Shown: one piece after another, positions 1 through 5,408 of the stretch
How positions within the stretch are numbered: the first letter of the stretch is position 1
Layout: every line of letters starts with the position of its first letter
Origin: Firmicutes bacterium UBA3930
Lineage (GTDB): Bacteria > Bacillota > Clostridia > Caldicoprobacterales > Caldicoprobacteraceae
Length of the DNA stretch: 6,285 bases
NCBI GenBank assembly: GCA_002385885.1
Contig: DGEI01000025.1
Location: forward strand, 1-6,285
Direction of reading: 5' to 3'
Program-made: the position numbers and the translations under genes
Notes under the pieces: model-generated
Told to the model about the DNA's origin: nothing
Database searches by the model: none
The model's input: the letters and a program-made list of their open reading frames with translations, nothing else

Positions 1-1
1 G

Positions 2-685
2 ATGGACGGAGACCAACCCCAGGTAATGACCATTAATGCCCAGGGAGCCTGTGAGATAACCGGTGCCGATATTATAGCCGATGCTGATATAGAAATATTA
101 AATCCCGATTTGCATATTGCAACCCTGAATGAGGATGCAAAGCTGTATATGGAAATAAATGTGGAAAAAGGCAGGGGGTATGTGCCGGCAGAGCGAAACA
201 AACAGCCGGGCCAGCCAATTGGTATTATCCCCGTTGATTCCATATTTACACCTATACGGAAGGTAAATTATACTGTGGAGGATACGCGTGTAGGACAAAT
301 CACAGATTATGACAGGCTCACCCTTGAAGTTTGGACAAACGGTGCTCTTAAACCAGATGAAGCAACGAGTTTGGCTGCAAAAATCCTGAGCGAGCATTTA
401 ATGCTGTTCATAGACTTAACAGATCATGTAAATGATGTAGAAATAATGGTTGAAAAGGAAGAGGACAAGAAAGAGAAAGTGCTGGAGATGACCATTGAAG
501 AACTGGATCTTTCGGTCCGTTCGTATAACTGTCTGAAACGTGCGGGAATAAACACGGTAGAGGAATTAACTCAAAGAACCGCCGAGGATATGATGAAAGT
601 AAGAAACCTTGGGAAAAAGTCCCTGGAAGAGGTACAGCAAAAGCTTGCTGCTCTTGGATTAAGCTTGAAAAAAAATGAAGACTGA
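2..685 (+). CDS. rpoA: DNA-directed RNA polymerase alpha subunit, 3' part (5' end outside window)
   Basis: The alpha subunit dimerises to nucleate assembly of core RNA polymerase, and its C-terminal domain contacts UP elements and activators. The visible 227 residues are the later part of a protein usually about 315 long, so some 85-90 N-terminal residues lie upstream; the ATG at position 2 is an internal codon, not the start. Fragment residues 1-145 are the rest of the N-terminal domain, with the family landmark KGRGYVPA (56-63) and the dimer-domain stretch near 98-140. A charged linker (about 150-163, EKEEDKKEK) follows. The C-terminal domain covers about 164-223: LSVRSYNCLK (170-179) holds Arg173, equivalent to the DNA-binding Arg265 of E. 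coli, and NLGKKSLEEV (202-211) is the helix-hairpin-helix. The gene is 38 bases ahead of rplQ, the usual end of the alpha operon. Identification is very secure. Confidence 0.98.
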   Translation: MDGDQPQVMTINAQGACEITGADIIADADIEILNPDLHIATLNEDAKLYMEINVEKGRGYVPAERNKQPGQPIGIIPVDSIFTPIRKVNYTVEDTRVGQITDYDRLTLEVWTNGALKPDEATSLAAKILSEHLMLFIDLTDHVNDVEIMVEKEEDKKEKVLEMTIEELDLSVRSYNCLKRAGINTVEELTQRTAEDMMKVRNLGKKSLEEVQQKLAALGLSLKKNED

Positions 686-723
686 GCAATTTTGAAAGAC
701 CATTAGTAACAGGAGGCGATATT

Positions 724-1239
724 ATGGCTAGACAAAGGAAGCTGGGTAAAGCCGGTGATCAAAGGCGGGCGCTGCTTCGCAATCAGGTTTCTGCGCTTTT
801 GTGGCATGGGAAGATTGTTACTACAGAAGCAAGGGCCAAGGAAGTAAGACGTGTTGCTGAAAAGCTTATAACACTGGCTGTAAATGAATATGATAAATCA
901 ATCAAGGTACAAAAAGAAGTTAATAATGAGAAGGGGCAAACGGTTACTATAGAAGTAACAAATGATACTCCTTCAAAGTTAAATGCCAGAAGAAAGATGA
1001 TATCATATCTGTATAATTTGCGGGAACCCAAGACAAGAGAGGAGACCAGGAGCGAATACAAGCAGCGCAGCCGTGAAATAAAGCATCCTTTGGTAGAGAA
1101 GCTGTTTAATGATTACGGTCCGAAATACAGGGCACGAAATGAAGAAAAGAATTGTGTCGGCGGGTATACCAGGATAGTCAAGCTGGGGCCCAGAAGAGGA
1201 GATGGCGCCGAAGAGGTGCTGCTGGAACTGGTTGAATGA
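724..1239 (+). CDS. rplQ: 50S ribosomal protein L17, enlarged form
   Basis: L17 is a structural protein of the large ribosomal subunit near the peptide exit tunnel. The start ATG is fixed by AGGAGG at 711-716, seven bases upstream. Conserved L17 landmarks are RKLGKAGDQRRALLRN (5-20), TTEARAKEVRRVAEKLITL (33-51), LNARRKMISYL (86-96) and GGYTRIVKLGPRRGDG (146-161). The protein is 171 residues, against about 115-130 in most bacteria (120 in B. subtilis). The extra length lies in two places: about 29 residues between ITL (49-51) and LNARR (86-90), rich in K, E, V and T, and about 12 highly charged residues at 100-122. Both are in frame and sit between intact core blocks, so they look like genuine expansions rather than frameshifts. 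From memory, larger L17 proteins occur in some Clostridia. It follows rpoA in one transcript and is followed by a terminator. Confidence 0.97.
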   Translation: MARQRKLGKAGDQRRALLRNQVSALLWHGKIVTTEARAKEVRRVAEKLITLAVNEYDKSIKVQKEVNNEKGQTVTIEVTNDTPSKLNARRKMISYLYNLREPKTREETRSEYKQRSREIKHPLVEKLFNDYGPKYRARNEEKNCVGGYTRIVKLGPRRGDGAEEVLLELVE

Positions 1240-1249
1240 AATTTTCGAT

Positions 1250-1284
1250 TGGATTAAGTGATAAGCTTAATCCATAATTTTTTT
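1250..1284 (+). terminator. Intrinsic terminator closing the rpoA-rplQ operon
   Basis: A perfect 9-bp stem, TGGATTAAG (1250-1258) with CTTAATCCA (1266-1274), has a 7-base loop. Three bases later comes a run of seven T (1278-1284). The stem is A/T-rich, so termination may be incomplete, but the position 11 bases after the rplQ stop and ahead of a separate promoter fits an operon end. Confidence 0.75.
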
Positions 1285-1298
1285 GTGGCTTATTCCTA

Positions 1299-1326
1299 TT
1301 GATCAGCCGTTATGGTATTATATAAT
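1299..1326 (+). promoter_or_regulatory. Sigma-A-type promoter for the ecfA1-ecfA2-ecfT operon
   Basis: A -35-like TTGATC (1299-1304, four of six consensus bases) is separated by 16 bases from a perfect -10 TATAAT (1321-1326). The start of transcription would fall near 1333, giving a short leader of about 33 bases before the ecfA1 ATG. It lies directly after the rplQ terminator, so the transporter genes appear to be transcribed independently of the alpha operon. Confidence 0.65.
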
Positions 1327-1365
1327 GAAAGTACCAATATGTAAGGACAATAAAAGGAGAACGGT

Positions 1366-2202
1366 ATGGAGTTAATGATAGAGGTTAAAGATGTGCAGTT
1401 TGATTACCTAAGCTATGAAGGCCAGGAAGTTGCGGCATTGAACGGAGTTACCCTGGATGTAAAAAAGGGTGAGTTTGTGGTTATCATTGGTCATAATGGT
1501 TCGGGAAAATCAACACTGGCAAAGCATTTTAACGCACTGTTAAAACCAAGTAAAGGCGTTGTATTGATAAAAGGAATAGATACCAGGGATGAAGACATGG
1601 TATGGGAAATCCGCCAAACGGCAGGTATGGTCTTTCAAAATCCTGATAACCAGATCGTTGCAACAATTGTGGAGGAAGATGTTGCTTTTGGACCTGAAAA
1701 CCTTGGGCTGCCTGCTGAGGAAATACGAATAAGGGTGGATGAAGCGTTAAAAACCGTAGGTATGGATAAGTATGCCAATTCTGCGCCCCATTATCTGTCG
1801 GGCGGACAGAAACAGAGGGTTGCCATAGCTGGTATTCTTGCCATGAGGCCGGAAGTGATAGTACTGGATGAACCAACGGCCATGCTTGATCCATCGGGAA
1901 GAAGGGAAGTAATAGAGACCATTAAGTATCTCAACAAACATGAAGGTATTACGGTGGTACATATAACCCATTACATGGAAGAGGCTGTGGATGCCGACAA
2001 GGTCATTGTAATGGAGCAGGGAAAAATAGTGCTCCAGGGGACGCCGGAGGATGTATTTTCGCAGGTAGAGGTTTTAAAAGGAATAGGGCTGGATGTACCG
2101 CAGGTTACGGAACTGGCGTACCGGCTTAGAGTAGAGGGATTGGACGTTCCTCAAAACCTGCTTAGAGTGGAAGAGATGGTGGATGCGATATGTCAATTGT
2201 AG
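1366..2202 (+). CDS. ecfA1: ECF transporter ATP-binding subunit A1
   Basis: One of two ATPases that power energy-coupling-factor importers for vitamins and transition metals; it sits on the cytoplasmic face and binds EcfT. The 278-residue protein has a full ABC ATPase domain: Walker A GHNGSGKST (42-50), Q-loop with Gln91 in FQNPDNQ (90-96), signature LSGGQKQR (144-151), Walker B VIVLDEP (164-170, catalytic Glu169), D-loop MLD (173-175) and switch His202. FQNPDNQ is the typical A1-type Q-loop, and a C-terminal extension containing GLDVPQVTEL (241-250) is typical of EcfA proteins. AAGGAGA at 1354-1360 lies five bases before the chosen ATG; another in-frame ATG at 1375 is possible but has poorer spacing. 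It is the first gene of the ecfA1-ecfA2-ecfT unit. Databases often call this cbiO, but no cobalt-uptake genes are seen here. Confidence 0.96.
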   Translation: MELMIEVKDVQFDYLSYEGQEVAALNGVTLDVKKGEFVVIIGHNGSGKSTLAKHFNALLKPSKGVVLIKGIDTRDEDMVWEIRQTAGMVFQNPDNQIVATIVEEDVAFGPENLGLPAEEIRIRVDEALKTVGMDKYANSAPHYLSGGQKQRVAIAGILAMRPEVIVLDEPTAMLDPSGRREVIETIKYLNKHEGITVVHITHYMEEAVDADKVIVMEQGKIVLQGTPEDVFSQVEVLKGIGLDVPQVTELAYRLRVEGLDVPQNLLRVEEMVDAICQL

Positions 2203-3053
2203 TTGAAAACCTGACCCATGTTTATATGAAAGGAAGTCCTTTTGAATCGGTTGCCCTGGATGATGTCAGTTTTGAAATACAGGACGGAGAGTTTGTCGGG
2301 TTAATCGGGCATACCGGCTCCGGAAAGTCCACGCTGGTTCAGCATCTCAACGGCCTTTTAAAGCCTACAAAGGGCAGAATAATCGTAGATAATATAGATA
2401 TAACAGAGCGTACGAAGTCTTCAAAATGGTTAAGGCAGCATGTAGGTTTAGTGTTTCAATATCCGGAACACCAGCTTTTTGAGGAAACGGTGTACCTTGA
2501 TATCGCTTTTGGCCCTAAGAATCTGAATCTTTCCAATGATGAAGTGGAAAAAAGAGTCAGGGAAGCCATGGAACTGGTTGGCCTCGATTATGATTCCTTA
2601 AAGGACCGGTCGCCCTTTGAAATCAGCGGCGGGCAGAGAAGAAGAGTTGCAATTGCAGGTGTTCTGGCTATGAAACCTAAAGTCCTTATACTGGATGAAC
2701 CGACTGCCGGGCTGGATCCCAAAGGGAGAGATGAAATTCTTGGCCAGATAAAGGATTTGCACAGGGAACGGGGGATGACCATTATCCTGGTTTCTCACAG
2801 TATGGAGGATATTGCGAAACTGGTTGACAGGATTATAGTAATGAATAACAGCCGTATAGCTCTCATGGGAAAACCTGAAGAGGTTTTTTCCCATGTTGAC
2901 GAACTGCAGGAAATGGGATTGGACATTCCTCAGATAGCCCATGTTATAAGGGGTTTAAGGGAACGGGGGATGGATGTGCCGGAAAACATATATACTGTTG
3001 AGCAAGCGGCCGCCGCTATTCTGGCAATGGTAAGGGGGAGAAGCAATGCTTAA
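2190..3053 (+). CDS. ecfA2: ECF transporter ATP-binding subunit A2
   Basis: The partner ATPase of EcfA1; the A1-A2 heterodimer couples ATP hydrolysis to movement of EcfT and the bound S component. The 287-residue protein has Walker A GHTGSGKST (40-48), Q-loop Gln90 followed by YPEHQLFEE (91-99), an A2-type hallmark, signature ISGGQRRR (145-152, Ile in place of the first Leu), Walker B VLILDEP (165-171, catalytic Glu170), D-loop GLD (174-176) and switch His203. The C-terminal stretch GLDIPQIAHV (243-252) parallels the same region of EcfA1. The start ATG lies inside the end of ecfA1 (13-base overlap), with GGTGGA (2178-2183) as a modest ribosome binding site six bases upstream. The overlap suggests translational coupling, fitting a 1:1 heterodimer. 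All catalytic motifs are intact. Confidence 0.96.
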   Translation: MSIVVENLTHVYMKGSPFESVALDDVSFEIQDGEFVGLIGHTGSGKSTLVQHLNGLLKPTKGRIIVDNIDITERTKSSKWLRQHVGLVFQYPEHQLFEETVYLDIAFGPKNLNLSNDEVEKRVREAMELVGLDYDSLKDRSPFEISGGQRRRVAIAGVLAMKPKVLILDEPTAGLDPKGRDEILGQIKDLHRERGMTIILVSHSMEDIAKLVDRIIVMNNSRIALMGKPEEVFSHVDELQEMGLDIPQIAHVIRGLRERGMDVPENIYTVEQAAAAILAMVRGRSNA

Positions 3054-3846
3054 GGATATTACCATAGGACAATTTTTCCCCGGGCAATCATCCATCCACA
3101 GGTTGGACCCGAGGGTTAAAATAATTATTACCTTTGTATTCATTGTAATTATATTTTTTGTCAGGAGTTTTATCGGTTATGGAATGATACTTGCCTATAT
3201 GGCATTGGCTGTTATTCTTTCGGGTGTACCGGTCAGGTATATGCTTAAGGGCTTAAAACCTCTGTTGTTTATAATAGCATTAACCTTTTTTATAAATATC
3301 TTCTTTACCTCGGGAGAAAAGGTTATTTTCAAGTTTTGGTTCTTTACTTTGACCCAGGAAGGATTGCTGCAGGGGGTTTTTATGGGTTTGCGCCTGATTT
3401 TTCTTGTAGCCGGCACCTCCCTCCTGACTTTGACTACATCCCCCATCGCTTTAACAGACGGTATTGAACACTTGCTGCAGCCTCTAAAGATCTTTCGTTT
3501 TCCGGTCCATGAACTGGCGATGATGATGACCATTGCATTAAGGTTCATACCTACCCTTCTTGAAGAGACCGACAAGATAATGAAGGCGCAAATGGCCAGA
3601 GGAGCTGATTTTGAAAGCGGTAATTTATTTCAGCGGGCCAAGGCCCTGGTGCCTCTTCTGGTACCATTATTTATCAGTGCCTTCAGGCGGGCTGACGAAC
3701 TGGCTATGGCGATGGAATCCCGATGCTATCGGGGAGGAGAAAACCGGACCCGGATGAAGATTCCCAAAACCGCTTCCCGGGATTATATAGCTCTGGCTGT
3801 GACTTTTTTGCTGGTATTGGGCATACTGCTTAACAGCTATTTATAA
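3046..3846 (+). CDS. ecfT: ECF transporter transmembrane subunit T
   Basis: The membrane scaffold of the ECF module: it holds the EcfA1-EcfA2 pair and docks interchangeable S components that carry the substrate. The 266-residue protein begins with the family-typical pattern of a short hydrophilic stretch ending HRLDPRVK (18-25). Hydrophobic segments lie at about 25-42, 44-60, 72-88, 108-130 and 246-264. The cytoplasmic coupling-helix region (about 155-230) has AQMARGADF (181-189) with the Ala-Arg-Gly motif at 184-186, and the second motif ESRCYRGG (224-231), the two sites that insert into the ATPases. The start overlaps the last eight bases of ecfA2, and a strong GGGGGAG (3034-3040) lies five bases upstream. 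No S component is encoded in the window, as is usual for group II modules that serve several S proteins elsewhere in the genome. Confidence 0.95.
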   Translation: MLKDITIGQFFPGQSSIHRLDPRVKIIITFVFIVIIFFVRSFIGYGMILAYMALAVILSGVPVRYMLKGLKPLLFIIALTFFINIFFTSGEKVIFKFWFFTLTQEGLLQGVFMGLRLIFLVAGTSLLTLTTSPIALTDGIEHLLQPLKIFRFPVHELAMMMTIALRFIPTLLEETDKIMKAQMARGADFESGNLFQRAKALVPLLVPLFISAFRRADELAMAMESRCYRGGENRTRMKIPKTASRDYIALAVTFLLVLGILLNSYL

Positions 3847-3885
3847 TATAAAAACTAAGCAGACAAATCGGAAATAAGTATGCGC

Positions 3886-3914
3886 TTGACAGAATTACCG
3901 GATTTGTTGATAAT
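3886..3914 (+). promoter_or_regulatory. Strong sigma-A-type promoter for truA
   Basis: A perfect -35 TTGACA (3886-3891), a 17-base spacer and a -10 GATAAT (3909-3914, five of six) predict transcription from about 3921. The leader would be about 40 bases. I see no convincing terminator in the 39 bases between the ecfT stop and this promoter, so read-through from the ecf genes may also reach truA. Confidence 0.75.
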
Positions 3915-3961
3915 ATGTAGTTTACTGGTGAATAAGAAGTATAACGGAGCGTTTGTTGATA

Positions 3962-4708
3962 ATGAAAAATATTAAATTACTGATCGAATATGACGGTACC
4001 AACTACAGCGGTTGGCAGAGACAAACCAATGCTCTTTCAGTTCAACAGGTACTGGAGGAGGCTTTGGCTGAGCTTACCGGCGAGAGTATCACTATTATCG
4101 GTTCCGGCCGGACAGATAGCGGAGTACACGCCAAAGGCCAGGTAGCCAACTTTGCAACCACATCTTCAATTCCCCCTGATAAGTTCAGCTATGCCATAAA
4201 CACTTTAATTCCACCGGATATCCGTATACTTCATTCCCAGGAAGTTTCCATGGACTTCCATGCCAGGTACAGCGCTGTGGCAAAACGGTACAGGTATTCT
4301 GTATTGACGCGCCCTCATGCACCGGCCATTGGCAGGAATTATTATTATCATATACCTGACATTCTTGATGTTGATGCTATGAATGATGCAACCAGGTATA
4401 TTATAGGAACCCATGACTTTAAAGCTTTTCAGAGCGGGGGAGCAAGCTCAAAAAGCACGGTCCGTACTGTTTATGAAGCATATTGGAAACAGGAGCCTCC
4501 TTGCCGGCTGTACTTTAATGTAAAAGGAAACGGCTTTTTGTATAACATGATACGTATACTTGTGGGTACGTTTATTGAGATTGGGAGGCATAAAATCAGC
4601 TCTTCTGACATGAAAAACATATTGGAATCAGGGAAACGGAACAATGCAGGGCCAACTGCGCCGCCTCACGGGCTGTGCCTTGAACAGGTCTATTACCGGG
4701 CTTATTAA
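3962..4708 (+). CDS. truA: tRNA pseudouridine(38-40) synthase TruA
   Basis: TruA isomerises uridines 38, 39 and 40 in the anticodon stem-loop of many tRNAs. Using the ATG at 3962 gives 248 residues, normal for the family. Landmarks are LLIEYDGTNYSGWQRQ (6-21), the catalytic block GSGRTDSGVHAKGQ (47-60) with nucleophile Asp52, KRYRYSVL (108-115) with the conserved base-stacking Tyr112, GTHDFKAF (149-156), FLYNMIRILVG (192-202) and the C-terminal GPTAPPHGLCL (230-240). The start is uncertain: the frame stays open through TTG codons at 3953 and 3956. The only visible Shine-Dalgarno, GGAG (3946-3949), is 12 bases from the ATG but six from the TTG at 3956. I prefer the ATG because TruA proteins normally begin within a few residues of the KLLIEYDGT motif. 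It follows the ecf genes, a frequent Firmicutes arrangement. Confidence 0.95.
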   Translation: MKNIKLLIEYDGTNYSGWQRQTNALSVQQVLEEALAELTGESITIIGSGRTDSGVHAKGQVANFATTSSIPPDKFSYAINTLIPPDIRILHSQEVSMDFHARYSAVAKRYRYSVLTRPHAPAIGRNYYYHIPDILDVDAMNDATRYIIGTHDFKAFQSGGASSKSTVRTVYEAYWKQEPPCRLYFNVKGNGFLYNMIRILVGTFIEIGRHKISSSDMKNILESGKRNNAGPTAPPHGLCLEQVYYRAY

Positions 4709-4713
4709 GCGCT

Positions 4714-4741
4714 TTGACATTACAGCAGCGCTCTATAATAT
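4714..4741 (+). promoter_or_regulatory. Probable promoter for the VOC gene, with flanking AGCGCT palindromes
   Basis: A perfect -35 TTGACA (4714-4719) begins six bases after the truA stop. The best-spaced -10 is TAATAT (4736-4741, 16-base spacer, four of six); a perfect TATAAT at 4734-4739 overlaps it but would leave a 14-base spacer. The palindromic hexamer AGCGCT occurs at 4708-4713 and again at 4727-4732, so one copy abuts the -35 and the other lies in the spacer. The -35 match is convincing; the exact -10 is uncertain. Confidence 0.55.
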
Positions 4742-4774
4742 TAATAATTTTATTAGTAGTTTAGGGGGATACAA

Positions 4775-5236
4775 ATGAGTGAGAAAAATTTGTTAGGTAC
4801 CAGGGTTATTACACAAATCGGCATTATTGTCCGGGATATTGATGCTGTTTCACAAGTATATGCTGACTTTCTGGGAGTCGAAAAACCCGGCTGGCGCTGG
4901 ACGGATGGATATGAAAAAGCCAATACTGAGCTTTACGGCAAAGCCAGTGATGCCAGGGCTAAGCTTGCTTTTTTCAACATGGGCCAGGTGCAGCTGGAGT
5001 TGATTGAGCCTGATGAAAACCCCAGTACATGGCGGGAGTTTCTGGATAAGCACGGTGAAGGAGTCCATCATATTGCCTTTGTGATAAAAGACATGGATGG
5101 AAAGATCAGGGCGCTGGAACAAAACGGCATGCCGTTGATTCAGCGGGGTGATTACGACGGCGGAAGATATGCATATATTGATACGTTCAAGCAGTTAAAA
5201 GTATTGACAGAGCTGCTGGAAAACTTCAGCGATTAG
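4775..5236 (+). CDS. VOC-superfamily protein, methylmalonyl-CoA epimerase/glyoxalase-like
   Basis: A 153-residue protein of two VOC repeats (about 12-78 and 96-150), the fold of glyoxalase I, methylmalonyl-CoA epimerase and dioxygenases. The layout resembles methylmalonyl-CoA epimerase: TQIGIIVRDID (13-23), QLELIEPDENPSTWREFL (73-90), GEGVHHIAFVI (94-104) and LKVLTELLE (141-149). Candidate metal ligands by position are Gln14, Glu75, His99 and Glu146; Gln14 stands where most epimerases have His. A Trp/Tyr-rich stretch (WRWTDGYEKANTELYG, 40-55) may shape the substrate pocket. The reaction is not established: epimerase, lactoylglutathione lyase-like or another VOC lyase are all possible, and no methylmalonyl-CoA mutase or decarboxylase genes are nearby. 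AGGGGGA (4763-4769) lies five bases before the ATG. It has its own promoter and sits between truA and rplM, genes with no evident functional link to it. Confidence 0.85.
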   Translation: MSEKNLLGTRVITQIGIIVRDIDAVSQVYADFLGVEKPGWRWTDGYEKANTELYGKASDARAKLAFFNMGQVQLELIEPDENPSTWREFLDKHGEGVHHIAFVIKDMDGKIRALEQNGMPLIQRGDYDGGRYAYIDTFKQLKVLTELLENFSD

Positions 5237-5240
5237 TATC

Positions 5241-5269
5241 TTGACACGCTGTAAAGCTTGCGTTACAAT
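5241..5269 (+). promoter_or_regulatory. Strong sigma-A-type promoter for rplM-rpsI
   Basis: A perfect -35 TTGACA (5241-5246), a 17-base spacer and a -10 TACAAT (5264-5269, five of six) predict a transcript start near 5276. The -35 begins only four bases after the VOC stop codon, so no terminator separates the VOC gene from this promoter. The predicted start is about 133 bases before the rplM ATG, leaving a long structured leader. Confidence 0.75.
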
Positions 5270-5284
5270 ATAGGTTAGCTTTAT

Positions 5285-5307
5285 AAGATCCACTAGCCCC
5301 GGATCTT
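5285..5307 (+). other. Leader hairpin upstream of the rplM attenuator
   Basis: A perfect 7-bp inverted repeat (AAGATCC / GGATCTT) with the 9-base loop ACTAGCCCC, starting about nine bases into the predicted transcript. It has no T run after it, so it is not a terminator. It could be the ligand-binding part of the leader. Confidence 0.5.
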
Positions 5308-5310
5308 CAA

Positions 5311-5319
5311 AACGGAACG
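5311..5319 (+). repeat. Direct repeat AACGGAACG, copy 1
   Basis: A 9-base sequence immediately 5' of the terminator-like hairpin. An identical copy lies at 5370-5378, just 3' of it. The match is exact, and both copies fall within the same leader. Confidence 0.5.
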
Positions 5320-5320
5320 G

Positions 5321-5357
5321 AAACATTTGCTGATTTTGCAAAAAGCAGTGTTTTTTT
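5321..5357 (+). terminator. Intrinsic-terminator-like hairpin inside the rplM leader
   Basis: AAACATTTGCT (5321-5331) pairs with AGCAGTGTTT (5344-5353): TGCT/AGCA, one T-G wobble, a bulged T at 5326, then AAACA/TGTTT. Seven T (5351-5357) follow, the first three taking part in the stem. It lies downstream of the rplM promoter and upstream of rplM, so it can act as an attenuator; it would also terminate transcripts running on from the VOC gene. An alternative stem, TTTGC (5326-5330) with GCAAA (5338-5342), uses part of the same left arm and would compete with it. Confidence 0.6.
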
Positions 5358-5369
5358 ATGTTTAATAGT

Positions 5370-5378
5370 AACGGAACG
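5370..5378 (+). repeat. Direct repeat AACGGAACG, copy 2
   Basis: Identical to the copy at 5311-5319; the starts are 59 bases apart. This copy lies between the T run and the rplM ribosome binding site, so only read-through transcripts would carry it. Confidence 0.5.
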
Positions 5379-5408
5379 TGAATATTGTAGAAAACGGGAG
5401 GAAAAGCC

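Larger units (their letters stand above)
5276..5408 (+). promoter_or_regulatory. Structured rplM leader, candidate L13-type autoregulatory RNA / attenuator
   Basis: This untranslated leader holds, in order, a perfect 7-bp hairpin (AAGATCC 5285-5291 with GGATCTT 5301-5307, loop ending CCCC), the repeat AACGGAACG (5311-5319), a terminator-like hairpin with T run (5321-5357), a second AACGGAACG (5370-5378), and the rplM ribosome binding site GGGAGG (5396-5401). Rfam describes an L13 leader family upstream of rplM in low-GC Gram-positives; I infer that this is a member or functional analogue but cannot align it here. A terminator between promoter and gene implies control by premature termination, with L13 as the likely ligand by analogy to other ribosomal protein leaders. 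Confidence 0.55.

Noticed and set aside
1529..1894. A 121-residue minus-strand open frame within ecfA1
   Set aside because: It is antisense to conserved ABC motifs, rich in residues typical of reversed coding sequence, and has no start context.
5246..5263. Short dyad ACGC (5246-5249) / GCGT (5260-5263) in the rplM promoter spacer as operator or VOC terminator
   Set aside because: The stem is only 4 bp with a 10-base loop and no T run after it, too weak to claim.
5273..5298. Possible pseudoknot: GGTTAG (5273-5278) could pair with CTAGCC (5293-5298) in the loop of the rplM leader hairpin
   Set aside because: The predicted transcription start is near 5276, so most of GGTTAG would not be in the RNA. 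It would only matter if transcription starts earlier or the transcript comes from the VOC promoter.
5358..5381. A 7-codon mini-ORF (ATG at 5358, TGA at 5379-5381) in the rplM leader
   Set aside because: It is preceded by a T run with no ribosome binding site, and such short frames are common by chance.
5298..5398. Pairing of CCCG (5298-5301) with CGGG (5395-5398) next to the rplM ribosome binding site, as translational control
   Set aside because: Only four base pairs over about 95 bases, and the G at 5301 is already in the hairpin stem; chance is a sufficient explanation.
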